From Abyssibacter sp036156195 (lineage in GTDB: Bacteria; Pseudomonadota; Gammaproteobacteria; Nevskiales; OUC007), in assembly GCA_036156195.1 (NCBI GenBank), contig JAYZUZ010000006.1, positions 1 through 64,000 of the forward strand: a stretch of 64,000 nt of DNA, in the 5' to 3' direction. Below are positions 8,904-17,051 of this stretch, piece after piece. A program made the position numbers and the translations under genes. Position 1 is the stretch's first letter, and each line of letters opens with the position of its first letter. The notes under the pieces were generated by a model. It searched no databases, was not told the origin of the DNA, and was given only the letters and a program-made list of their open reading frames with translations.

Positions 8904-9932
8904 GTGTCCATTCACTGGCCGGCTGAATTCGAGCCACAGTCCAGCGTTCTGCTTACCTGGCCACATGCCGGAACCGACTGGGGGCAAGACTTCCCGAGTG
9001 TCGAACCGGTCTTTCGTCAGTTGGCCGCGCTGGTGACCCAACAAGCGGATCTGATCGTTGCAGCCCAGGACCCTGAACGTGTAGACGAGCAACTGGCAAT
9101 GGCCGGTGTTCAATCTGAGCGTGTTCATGTCGTCCCATGCCCAAGCGACGATGTCTGGGCCCGCGACCACGGTCCGATCACGGTCTTCGAGGGCGGAACA
9201 CCATTGGCGCTGGATTTCCAGTTCGATGGCTGGGGAGGCAAGTTCGATGCAAGCCTCGACAACCGCATCACACAGCAGCTTGATGAGGCCGGCGCGCTCA
9301 AGCCTGCCCGGCGCATGAACGTGGACTGGACGCTGGAAGGTGGCGGCATCGAAACCGATGGCCAGGGCAGCCTGCTCGGCACGGAAGCCTGCCTGCTGGA
9401 CCCTCGACGCAATCCAGGTGTCCAACGCCATGCCCTGGAGCGGCAACTCCACGAGTGGCTTGGCATCCAGCAGGTGCTGTGGTTGTCATCAGGGCACCTG
9501 GAAGGCGACGACACGGACAGCCACATTGACACGCTAGCGCGCTTCGTCACCCCTGAACTGATCGCTTACCAAGCCTGCGACGATGCGCTGGACTCGCATC
9601 ATTCATCACTCGCTGCCATGCGCAAGCAACTGCAGGCGCTTCGACACCGTGACGGGCATGAGTTCGAACTGGTGCCCCTGCCACTGCCCGCCCCACAGGT
9701 CGATGCCTCCGGTCGACGGTTGCCCGCCGGCTACGCGAATTTTCTGATTCTGAACGAGAGCGTGCTTGTGCCTGTCTACAAGACGGCGGCAGACGATGTA
9801 GCACTGCGCCGGCTGGACGATGCCTTTGCAGGTCGCAGAATTGAACCCGTCGACTGCCGGGCGCTCATCACCCAAAACGGCAGCCTGCACTGCGTCACGA
9901 TGAACATTCCCCGCATGGAAGACTGTCTATGA
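8904..9932 (+). CDS. aguA: Agmatine deiminase family protein
   Basis: The 342-residue enzyme converts agmatine to N-carbamoylputrescine and ammonia. It starts with GTG (MSIHWPAEFEPQ). Family motifs visible are WARDHGP, the FDGWGGKF strand, NVDWTLEGGGIETDG, SSGHLEGDDTDSHID and the C-terminal catalytic Cys in GSLHCVTMNIP. Length is a little shorter than the classic 360-370. The stop overlaps the start of aguB by 4 bp, and that pairing strongly supports agmatine over peptidyl-arginine as substrate. Confidence 0.93.
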   Translation: MSIHWPAEFEPQSSVLLTWPHAGTDWGQDFPSVEPVFRQLAALVTQQADLIVAAQDPERVDEQLAMAGVQSERVHVVPCPSDDVWARDHGPITVFEGGTPLALDFQFDGWGGKFDASLDNRITQQLDEAGALKPARRMNVDWTLEGGGIETDGQGSLLGTEACLLDPRRNPGVQRHALERQLHEWLGIQQVLWLSSGHLEGDDTDSHIDTLARFVTPELIAYQACDDALDSHHSSLAAMRKQLQALRHRDGHEFELVPLPLPAPQVDASGRRLPAGYANFLILNESVLVPVYKTAADDVALRRLDDAFAGRRIEPVDCRALITQNGSLHCVTMNIPRMEDCL

Positions 9933-10822
9933 GCAACCCTCTGGTCATTGGACTGATTCAGCACGCCTGTTCAGGCGATCAGGCCGCCAATTGGTCTGAG
10001 TCTGAGCGCGGTATTCGTGAAGCTGCTGCGCAAGGCGCGGAATTGGTGATCCTGCCTGAACTGCACGCAAGCCTTTATTTCTGCCAGACCGAGGACGCCA
10101 GTCTTTGTGACCTCGCCGAGCCCATTCCCGGCCCAGGCACGGAACGCCTAGGTGCGCTCGCTGAGGAGCTGGACGTGGTCATCGTCGGTTCTCTGTTTGA
10201 AGCTCGCGCGCCGGGTCTTTATCACAACACCGCCGTTGTGCTCGACACTGACGGCAGCCTGGCAGGGGTTTATCGAAAGATGCATATCCCGGACGATCCA
10301 GGCTACTACGAGAAATTCTACTTCACCCCCGGGGACCTTGGCTTTGAGCCCATCGACACCGCAGTGGGGCGCCTTGGCGTCCTGGTGTGCTGGGATCAGT
10401 GGTTTCCGGAAGCTGCACGGCTCATGGCGTTGGCGGGTGCTGAACTGCTGATCTACCCTACGGCAATTGGCTGGGACCCTGATGACGACAGCGATGAGAT
10501 GCAGCGTCAACAGGACGCCTGGGTGACGATTCAGCGCTCACATGGCGTGGCCAATGGCCTGCCGGTGGTTGCAGTGAACCGGGTCGGCTTTGAAGCCGAT
10601 CCCTCTGACGCCACGGCGGGGGCGGAATTCTGGGGCAGCAGCTTCGTCTGCGGCCCGCAAGGCGAGGTGCTCGCCCGCGCCGGCAGCGAACGCCAGACAC
10701 TCGTGGCTACGGTGGATCTGGCGCGCTCCGAAAGGGTCCGGCGCATCTGGCCCTACCTGCGAGATCGCCGGATCGACGCCTATGGCGATCTGACCCTGCG
10801 CTACCGCGACGCAAAAAAATAG
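9929..10822 (+). CDS. aguB: N-carbamoylputrescine amidase
   Basis: The 297-residue nitrilase-superfamily enzyme hydrolyses N-carbamoylputrescine to putrescine, CO2 and ammonia. The catalytic triad is visible as Glu in VILPELHAS (near 40-48), Lys in GVYRKMHIPDDPGYYEKFYF and Cys in LVCWDQWFPEA. The start overlaps the aguA stop in an ATGA arrangement, so the two steps of the pathway are translationally coupled. The TAG stop is also the first base pairs of the hairpin that terminates the facing ompA-like gene. Confidence 0.95.
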   Translation: MSNPLVIGLIQHACSGDQAANWSESERGIREAAAQGAELVILPELHASLYFCQTEDASLCDLAEPIPGPGTERLGALAEELDVVIVGSLFEARAPGLYHNTAVVLDTDGSLAGVYRKMHIPDDPGYYEKFYFTPGDLGFEPIDTAVGRLGVLVCWDQWFPEAARLMALAGAELLIYPTAIGWDPDDDSDEMQRQQDAWVTIQRSHGVANGLPVVAVNRVGFEADPSDATAGAEFWGSSFVCGPQGEVLARAGSERQTLVATVDLARSERVRRIWPYLRDRRIDAYGDLTLRYRDAKK

Positions 10823-10850
10823 CGCGACGAACCAAAGGCTCGCCGCGCTA
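10813..10850 (-). terminator. Intrinsic terminator of the TSP3-OmpA gene
   Basis: An 11-bp stem with one mismatch (TAGCGCGACGA paired with TCGCCGCGCTA, loop of 9) at 10820-10850 is followed on the minus strand by seven T residues. The T-tract is on the minus side, so it terminates the minus-strand gene ending at 10895. The hairpin includes the aguB stop codon and may also slow plus-strand transcription. Confidence 0.8.
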
Positions 10851-10894
10851 CCTTGGACCGGGCTTACTGCCCCGCCCCTATCAAGTCCCGGCCA

Positions 10895-12547
10895 TTAGGC
10901 GTCTGTGACGACCAGAACCACGCGCCGATTTTGAGCGCGTCCGCTGGCGGTGTCGTTGCTCGCCGTCGGCTTGGCGTCACCATAACCGACCGGGGACATC
11001 CGCCCTGCCGACACACCGACGGAGATAAGGTAGTCAACAACAGACTGAGCACGCATCTCGGAGAGGCGCAGATTGTCTCGCGCGGCGCCCACCGAATCCG
11101 TATGGCCTTGCACCTCGACCATCATGTTCGGTCGGCGCTGGAGTGTCGTGGCCACCTGATCCAGCGTTTCACGTGCACCGTCGGTCAGCACGGCTCGGCC
11201 TGAGGCGAACTGCACCGACGGCAGTAGCACGGCATCGCCGACACCTGCACAGTCCAGTCCGCCGACACCGCAATCGGCAACGGGCGCAGCTTCGATCGCA
11301 CAGCCTTCTGCGTTGACGGGCAGTCCTTCAAGCGTATCGGGGCACTGGTCAAATCCATCGGCCACACCATCCGCATCGCCATCGGCACCGCAGCCCTTCG
11401 CATCCACAACGACGCCCAGCGGCGTCGCCGGACACTCGTCGAACGCATCCGTCACACCGTCACCATCTTCGTCAAACGAGCAGCCGTTAGCTTCCACTGG
11501 CTCACCTGCCGGTGTCTCAGGGCACTGGTCCTGTGCATCACCGACGCCGTCGCGGTCGCTATCCAGCAGACAGCCGGTCTCATCGACCGCCACGCCCGGC
11601 GCCGTTGTCGGACAGGCATCCACCTCATTCGGCACGCCATCCTGATCCTGATCGGGTTCACAACCGAAAGTGTCAACCGACGTGCCTGCGGCCGAGTTCG
11701 GGCAGCGGTCCGCGGCATTCCGCACACCGTCAGCATCGTCATCAGACCGCACGGGCCAGGGAATCGTCCCAAGGTCATGGGCCAAGCCAATCGTGAAGCC
11801 AGCAGCCTCCGTGTCGTACGCCACATTAGACTCGTTGTCATACTGATAGCCGAGATAGCGCACACCTAATCGCAGCCTCAAATCCGAATCGGGATCATCG
11901 AACTCCATCCACATGGACGCATCGATGTGCTTGCTAGACCCAAACGGAAAGCTGGTGGCCTCAAAGCCAAATCGACTGGACGCCGTAGTGGGCACTTCCA
12001 AGCCAAGGAGGAACACTGGACGGTAATCAAGCAACCGTGCCTCACCTGACTGAGGCGACGCCTGAGACCCGGTTTCCCGAATATGGAATCGGGAATCGAT
12101 CATGCGCGCACCAAACCCGAGCTCCCAGACGGATTCGAAACTAATGCCCTCATAGCCCTTGACCGCCATCAGGTCGAACTGGCGGACCTGCCAGTCGGAC
12201 ATCACCATCGAGGCTCCGGAGGAAACATCAACGCCAAGCAGCGTGTAATCGTTGTGCGAACGAATCGCACGCTGAAAATCGGTGGAGATAAAACCGGCAC
12301 GCAGGTCAAACCCGTGAGCCCAGTCCCATTCCGGTGTGATACTTAAATCCAGCGCCAGTCCCACATCAGCCCCGAGCCCCAGAGCTCGATCCAGACCGAC
12401 CAAGTCTTCAGTTGTGCTGATGGTTCCAGCTGGCTTCAGCCATAGCACTTCAAAGTTCACGGACTGATCGGACAGATTATCGTCCGCAATACCCATCCCA
12501 GACCACGCGACCGTTGCGGCCAGCAGTGGTGCCAATAACCTGTTCAT
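10895..12547 (-). CDS. OmpA family protein with thrombospondin type-3 repeats
   Basis: The 550-residue envelope protein has a signal peptide (cut after about residue 21) and a beta-barrel-like region rich in alternating strands (about 25-260). Then come five Ca-binding TSP3 repeats of the D-x-D-x-D-G-V...D-x-C-P type (about 268-418) and a C-terminal OmpA peptidoglycan-binding domain with VEVQGHTDSVG and GRAQNRRVVL (about 440-550). It probably anchors the outer membrane to the cell wall, as OprF-type porins do. It has its own promoter and terminator. A second, shorter TSP3-OmpA gene lies at 54198-55508. Confidence 0.9.
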   Translation of the reverse strand: MNRLLAPLLAATVAWSGMGIADDNLSDQSVNFEVLWLKPAGTISTTEDLVGLDRALGLGADVGLALDLSITPEWDWAHGFDLRAGFISTDFQRAIRSHNDYTLLGVDVSSGASMVMSDWQVRQFDLMAVKGYEGISFESVWELGFGARMIDSRFHIRETGSQASPQSGEARLLDYRPVFLLGLEVPTTASSRFGFEATSFPFGSSKHIDASMWMEFDDPDSDLRLRLGVRYLGYQYDNESNVAYDTEAAGFTIGLAHDLGTIPWPVRSDDDADGVRNAADRCPNSAAGTSVDTFGCEPDQDQDGVPNEVDACPTTAPGVAVDETGCLLDSDRDGVGDAQDQCPETPAGEPVEANGCSFDEDGDGVTDAFDECPATPLGVVVDAKGCGADGDADGVADGFDQCPDTLEGLPVNAEGCAIEAAPVADCGVGGLDCAGVGDAVLLPSVQFASGRAVLTDGARETLDQVATTLQRRPNMMVEVQGHTDSVGAARDNLRLSEMRAQSVVDYLISVGVSAGRMSPVGYGDAKPTASNDTASGRAQNRRVVLVVTDA

Positions 12548-12589
12548 TCCTGGTTTCCCCTGTGTCGAGCGACATCACCGAAACGAGGC

Positions 12590-12618
12590 ATTATCCCGGT
12601 GCGGTGTGGCTCTGTCAT
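12590..12618 (-). promoter_or_regulatory. Sigma-70 type promoter of the TSP3-OmpA gene
   Basis: On the minus strand ATGACA (12618-12613) and GATAAT (12595-12590) are separated by exactly 17 bp, one mismatch each from TTGACA and TATAAT. The predicted start of transcription is about 35 bp upstream of the ATG at 12547, and an AGGGGAAA stretch lies before that ATG. Confidence 0.65.
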
Positions 12619-12692
12619 TACATTTTGCTGCAGTGCACATGTGCGCGACGATTGTCATCGACGCACGTGTGGTCCATTCTTCGCCGCCGATC

Positions 12693-15600
12693 ATGGTACC
12701 CAACGCCCCCCTACTCCAGCCACCCGCGCCGACGCGTGGTCAGCTCGCCGTCTGGAATCCGCTGCCGGATTCAGGCTTGGCGCTGGCCGCCATTGAACTG
12801 GCCCGCGGTTCAAACGAGCTCGTCCTGCTCTGTGCCAGAGACGAGCAACATGCGTACCAACTGGAAGCGATTTGCAAGTTTTTTGCAGATGAATCCTGCC
12901 CGGTGCTGCATTTTCCGGACATGGAAATCCTGCCGTACGACGCCCTGTCGCCCCTGCCCGAGGTGGTATCGGAACGTCTGTCAGCACTTGCTCGTATTCC
13001 CGATCTGCGCGCTGGCGTGCTGATTGTGGGCGCGGACAATCTATTGCAGCGGCTCCCGCCGCCGGCTTATGTCAAGGCCAGCACCTTGTCGGTCCAGCAG
13101 GCGCAGGTCCTGCCCCCACTGGCGTTGAGACAAACACTGGAAGCTGCGGGGTACCTGGCCGTTTCGGAGGTGCAAAGCCACGGCGAATATGCACTGCGCG
13201 GCGCGCTGATGGATTTGTTCCCGATGGGCAGTCCGTCGCCGTATCGGATCGACTGGCTTGATGACGAGATTGACTCCATTCGGCTATTCGACCCGGAAAC
13301 ACAACGCTCCCAGGAGGTGGTTCCGCAGATCAAGCCGCTGCCGGCAACCGCGTTTCCGACGGACGAAGCGGGCATCGAGCGCTTCCGCAGGCAGTATCGC
13401 AATGCCTTTACCGGCGACCTCAGCAGTCACCGGGTCTATCAGAGCGTATCCCGGGGTCAGATGCCAGCCGGCATCGAGGCCTACATGCCGCTGTTCTTCG
13501 AACAGACTGGTCACCTGAGCGACTACCTGCCCGCAGGCACGGTGGTCGTGACCACCCCCGGGGTCGAAGATGCACTGGACAAGACCTGGCAAAGCATTCG
13601 GGCGCGACATGAGAATCTAGGCGTCGACCCTGAAAGGCCGCTGTTGCCACCGGATCAGGCTTTCGTCGCTCCATCCGATGCGCTGCAGCACATTCAGCCA
13701 CTGGCCCGCGTGAATATCTGTGCGCACGCACAAGAAGACGCGTTGAGTTTCGATATCGAGCCGAGCCCGGTGCAGACGCCGGCCGTCGATCGGAGCGCAG
13801 CGCGTGCGCGCATCGCCGAGCTGCTTGCGGATGAGGACTCCAGACGCCTGCTGCTGCTCACAGAATCTCAGGGGCGTCGCGAAGAGTTGCTGGAGTTGCT
13901 ACGCCCGCTGGGCCAGGCACCGCGCAGCTACGGGGGCTGGTCGCGATTCGTCGGGGATTCCAAACCCTTCGGGATTTGCATCGCCCCCCTGGCGCAGGGC
14001 TTCGCGCTGGGCGACCCGGCGATACGGGTCATCACAGAGACCGAGCTCATTGGTTCCAAACCACCGGCGACCCGTCGGCGACGCCCCGTGCGCGACCCGG
14101 AAACTGTGCTGCGCAACTTGTCGGACCTGAAAGTGGGTGCGCCAGTGGTGCATCAGGAACATGGTGTTGGGCGCTACATGGGCCTGGACCGGCTGACGGT
14201 GGGCGACCAGGAACTCGAATTTCTGAGACTGGAATACGCCAAGGGAGACAAACTGTATGTTCCCGTTGGCTCGCTTCATCTAATCCACCGGTATACCGGC
14301 GCCGAGCCGGACTCTGCGCCACTGCATGCCCTGGGCAACGACCGCTGGAACAAGGTTCGCAAGAAAGCGGCGGAGAAGGCGCGAGATTCGGCCGCCGAGC
14401 TGCTGAGCATTCAGGCACGACGCGCCGCAAAGCCGGGGCATCGTTTCGATCTGGATGCAGCCGACTATGCGCGCTTTGCCGATGGCTTCCCGTTTGAAGA
14501 AACACCGGATCAGCTCACCGCCATACAGGCTGTCATCGATGACATGGGCGCACCGCATCCCATGGACCGCGTGGTCTGCGGCGATGTGGGGTTTGGCAAG
14601 ACAGAGGTCGCCATGCGCGCGGCATTCGTCGCGGTATCCAATGGCCGCCAGGTCTGTCTGCTGGTACCGACCACGTTGTTGGCCAGCCAGCATGCTCAGA
14701 ACTTCATGGACCGCTTCGCGGACTGGCCCGTGCGGATCGCCTCGATGTCGCGACTGCGCTCTGCCAAGGCACAGACAGAACTGCTGGAAGAGATGCGCGA
14801 AGGCAAGGTCGATATCGTCGTCGGCACCCATCGCCTCCTGCAAAAAGATGTGCAGTTCAAGGACCTGGGGCTGGTTATTGTCGATGAGGAGCATCGATTC
14901 GGCGTGCGCCACAAGGAGGCCCTCAAACGCCTGCGCGCTGAGGTCGATCTGCTGACGCTCACAGCCACGCCCATTCCTCGCACCCTCAACATGAGCCTGG
15001 CCGGCCTGCGGGACTTGTCCATCATCGCCACGCCACCGACTGCACGAAATCCGATCAAGACCTTTGTCGCGGACTGGGACAAGGCCCTGGTCCGCGAGGC
15101 CTGCCTGCGCGAGATTCGTCGCGGCGGACAGGTCTACTACCTGCACAACGAAGTGAGCAGCATGGAGCGCGCTGCGAGCGATCTTCGCGAACTGCTACCG
15201 GAGGCTGAGATTCGCACCGCACACGGCCAGATGCGGGAGCGGGAACTCGAATCGGTCATGCTGGATTTCTACCACCAGCGGTTCAATGTGCTGGTCTGCA
15301 GCACCATTGTGGAGTCCGGAATCGACGTCCCCACGGCCAACACCATTGTGATGGATCGTGCGGACAAGCTGGGACTCGCGCAGCTGCATCAGTTACGTGG
15401 GCGCGTGGGTCGCTCGCACCACCGGGCATACGCCTACCTGCTCGTCCCGTCGATGCGCGCCCTGTCGCAGGACGCGCTCAAGCGCCTCGAGGCCATCGAG
15501 TCACTGGGCGAGTTGGGTGCCGGATTCACACTGGCCACGCATGACCTTGAGATTCGCGGGGCCGGCGAGCTGCTGGGCGAGGAGCAAAGTGGGCAAATTG

Positions 15601-16154
15601 AGGAAATCGGTTTCGCCCTGTATTCCCAGCTGCTGGAGCGTGCCGTCAAAGCACTGAAATCCGGCGGCGCAATCGATGAGGAAGACCCTTGGTCGGCAGG
15701 CGCAGACATTGATCTGGGCGTTCCAGCGCTCATTCCGGACGACTACGTCCCCGATGTCACGCTGCGCCTGACACTGTACAAGCGGATTAGCAGCGCGGCA
15801 TCCCCCGCCGACCTGCGCGAGCTCAAGGTGGAGATGATTGACCGCTTTGGCTTGCTGCCGGAGCGGGCGGATCAACTCTTTACGCTTGCCGGGCTTCGGC
15901 AGCGCTGCGAGCACATCGGCATCCGGCAGATCAAGGCTGGCGCAGGGAGCGCCAGGATTGAATTTAAACCGAAAGCGGATGTTGACCCGGCGGCCTTGAT
16001 TGCCTTTATTCAGTCCAATCCGCGCAAGCACCGCTTCGATGGCGCCACAACCATCGTGGCCCAATGGGATCAGGAATCCCCCGCTGGTCGGTTGGCCGCC
16101 ATGATTACGCTGCTCGACCAGTTGCACCCGGCCAGCGCCGAAGCGACCGCGTAG
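12693..16154 (+). CDS. mfd: Transcription-repair coupling factor Mfd
   Basis: The 1153-residue ATP-dependent translocase removes stalled RNA polymerase and recruits UvrA. It has a UvrB-homology N-terminus, the RNA-polymerase-interacting CarD-like domain beginning VGAPVVHQEHGVGRYMGLD (about 481-500), RecG-type helicase domains with Walker A GDVGFGKTEVAMR (about 630) and DEEH motif VDEEHRFGVRH (about 730), the TRG region and a C-terminal UvrA-masking domain. The frame is open upstream to 12606, but ATG 12693 gives the normal family length. It is followed after 23 bp by csiV, as in Pseudomonas. Confidence 0.97.
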   Translation: MVPNAPLLQPPAPTRGQLAVWNPLPDSGLALAAIELARGSNELVLLCARDEQHAYQLEAICKFFADESCPVLHFPDMEILPYDALSPLPEVVSERLSALARIPDLRAGVLIVGADNLLQRLPPPAYVKASTLSVQQAQVLPPLALRQTLEAAGYLAVSEVQSHGEYALRGALMDLFPMGSPSPYRIDWLDDEIDSIRLFDPETQRSQEVVPQIKPLPATAFPTDEAGIERFRRQYRNAFTGDLSSHRVYQSVSRGQMPAGIEAYMPLFFEQTGHLSDYLPAGTVVVTTPGVEDALDKTWQSIRARHENLGVDPERPLLPPDQAFVAPSDALQHIQPLARVNICAHAQEDALSFDIEPSPVQTPAVDRSAARARIAELLADEDSRRLLLLTESQGRREELLELLRPLGQAPRSYGGWSRFVGDSKPFGICIAPLAQGFALGDPAIRVITETELIGSKPPATRRRRPVRDPETVLRNLSDLKVGAPVVHQEHGVGRYMGLDRLTVGDQELEFLRLEYAKGDKLYVPVGSLHLIHRYTGAEPDSAPLHALGNDRWNKVRKKAAEKARDSAAELLSIQARRAAKPGHRFDLDAADYARFADGFPFEETPDQLTAIQAVIDDMGAPHPMDRVVCGDVGFGKTEVAMRAAFVAVSNGRQVCLLVPTTLLASQHAQNFMDRFADWPVRIASMSRLRSAKAQTELLEEMREGKVDIVVGTHRLLQKDVQFKDLGLVIVDEEHRFGVRHKEALKRLRAEVDLLTLTATPIPRTLNMSLAGLRDLSIIATPPTARNPIKTFVADWDKALVREACLREIRRGGQVYYLHNEVSSMERAASDLRELLPEAEIRTAHGQMRERELESVMLDFYHQRFNVLVCSTIVESGIDVPTANTIVMDRADKLGLAQLHQLRGRVGRSHHRAYAYLLVPSMRALSQDALKRLEAIESLGELGAGFTLATHDLEIRGAGELLGEEQSGQIEEIGFALYSQLLERAVKALKSGGAIDEEDPWSAGADIDLGVPALIPDDYVPDVTLRLTLYKRISSAASPADLRELKVEMIDRFGLLPERADQLFTLAGLRQRCEHIGIRQIKAGAGSARIEFKPKADVDPAALIAFIQSNPRKHRFDGATTIVAQWDQESPAGRLAAMITLLDQLHPASAEATA

Positions 16155-16177
16155 CTCAGCAGCGTTAAACTAGCGCC

Positions 16178-16999
16178 ATGAAATTCACATTGCTGACTGC
16201 GGCGCTGCTGGCCGCAACCATACAGCCCGCGCTGGCATCCGAGTTTCGGGTCGATATCCTCGTCTTTCTGAACCAGGCCACCCCCAATGGCTCGCCTGAC
16301 GAAGCCTCGGCGGTGATCACTCGGTACGAAAACAAGGGGATTGCCTTCGGTGCCAGCGATCGCCTCCAGGCGGCCGGCATCCGCGCACTGCCCTATGAGG
16401 ACTTTGGGCTCGACCAGGCGTGGGGGCGTCTGCGCAATGCTCAGGCCTTTGTTCCCTACCTGCGCGCAAGCTGGACCCAACCGGGCATTCCCCGTCAGCG
16501 GGCAAAGCCCGTTCGATTGAACGACGGCGTCACGGTCGAAATCATCCCGACACCGACGCGTCGCTACGTATCCGAAATCTATAGCGAGGCAGAAGCCACC
16601 GACAGCGCTCCCGCTGACGCGGCCGGCGACAACCCGCTGGTCATCAACCAAACCGCAACAGACACCCCGCCGGCCAGGGACTTGCTCGATAACGGTGCAT
16701 CGACTGCGCTGAACGAGGCGCCAGGGGACTGGGGGCTCATTCAGGCGCCTCCCATCGGCATTGATCAGCTAGACGGCACGGTTAGCCTCTACGCCCAGCG
16801 CTATCTTCACCTGCACGTCGATTTATGGTGGGTGCAGCAGCAGTCCGGGGCAGCCGTGGTCGCGGGCCAGCAGCTCGCCGAAGCCGACGCACGCGTGTTC
16901 CATATCGAGGAGCAGCGCCGTGTTCGGTTGAACGAACTGCACTACTTCGATCATCCCCGATTCGGGGTGCTTGCACGCGTGACTCGCATCGGCCAATAG
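16178..16999 (+). CDS. CsiV family periplasmic protein
   Basis: The 273-residue product begins with a signal peptide (MKFTLLTAALLAATIQPALA, cut after about 20), followed by FRVDILVFLNQ, a start typical of CsiV proteins. The second conserved block, LYAQRYLHLHVDLWWVQ, and the C-terminal FHIEEQRRVRLNELHYFDHPRFG segment also fit. CsiV is a periplasmic peptidoglycan-binding protein studied in the response to D-amino acids in Vibrio. The gene lies directly downstream of mfd in many gammaproteobacteria, which matches here. The middle (about 125-175) is low-complexity and poorly conserved. Confidence 0.85.
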   Translation: MKFTLLTAALLAATIQPALASEFRVDILVFLNQATPNGSPDEASAVITRYENKGIAFGASDRLQAAGIRALPYEDFGLDQAWGRLRNAQAFVPYLRASWTQPGIPRQRAKPVRLNDGVTVEIIPTPTRRYVSEIYSEAEATDSAPADAAGDNPLVINQTATDTPPARDLLDNGASTALNEAPGDWGLIQAPPIGIDQLDGTVSLYAQRYLHLHVDLWWVQQQSGAAVVAGQQLAEADARVFHIEEQRRVRLNELHYFDHPRFGVLARVTRIGQ

Positions 17000-17051
17000 C
17001 GCCTCAGGCTACCCGTCCTTGGCGAGGTTGCCCACGCCGACTCGCCTGCAC

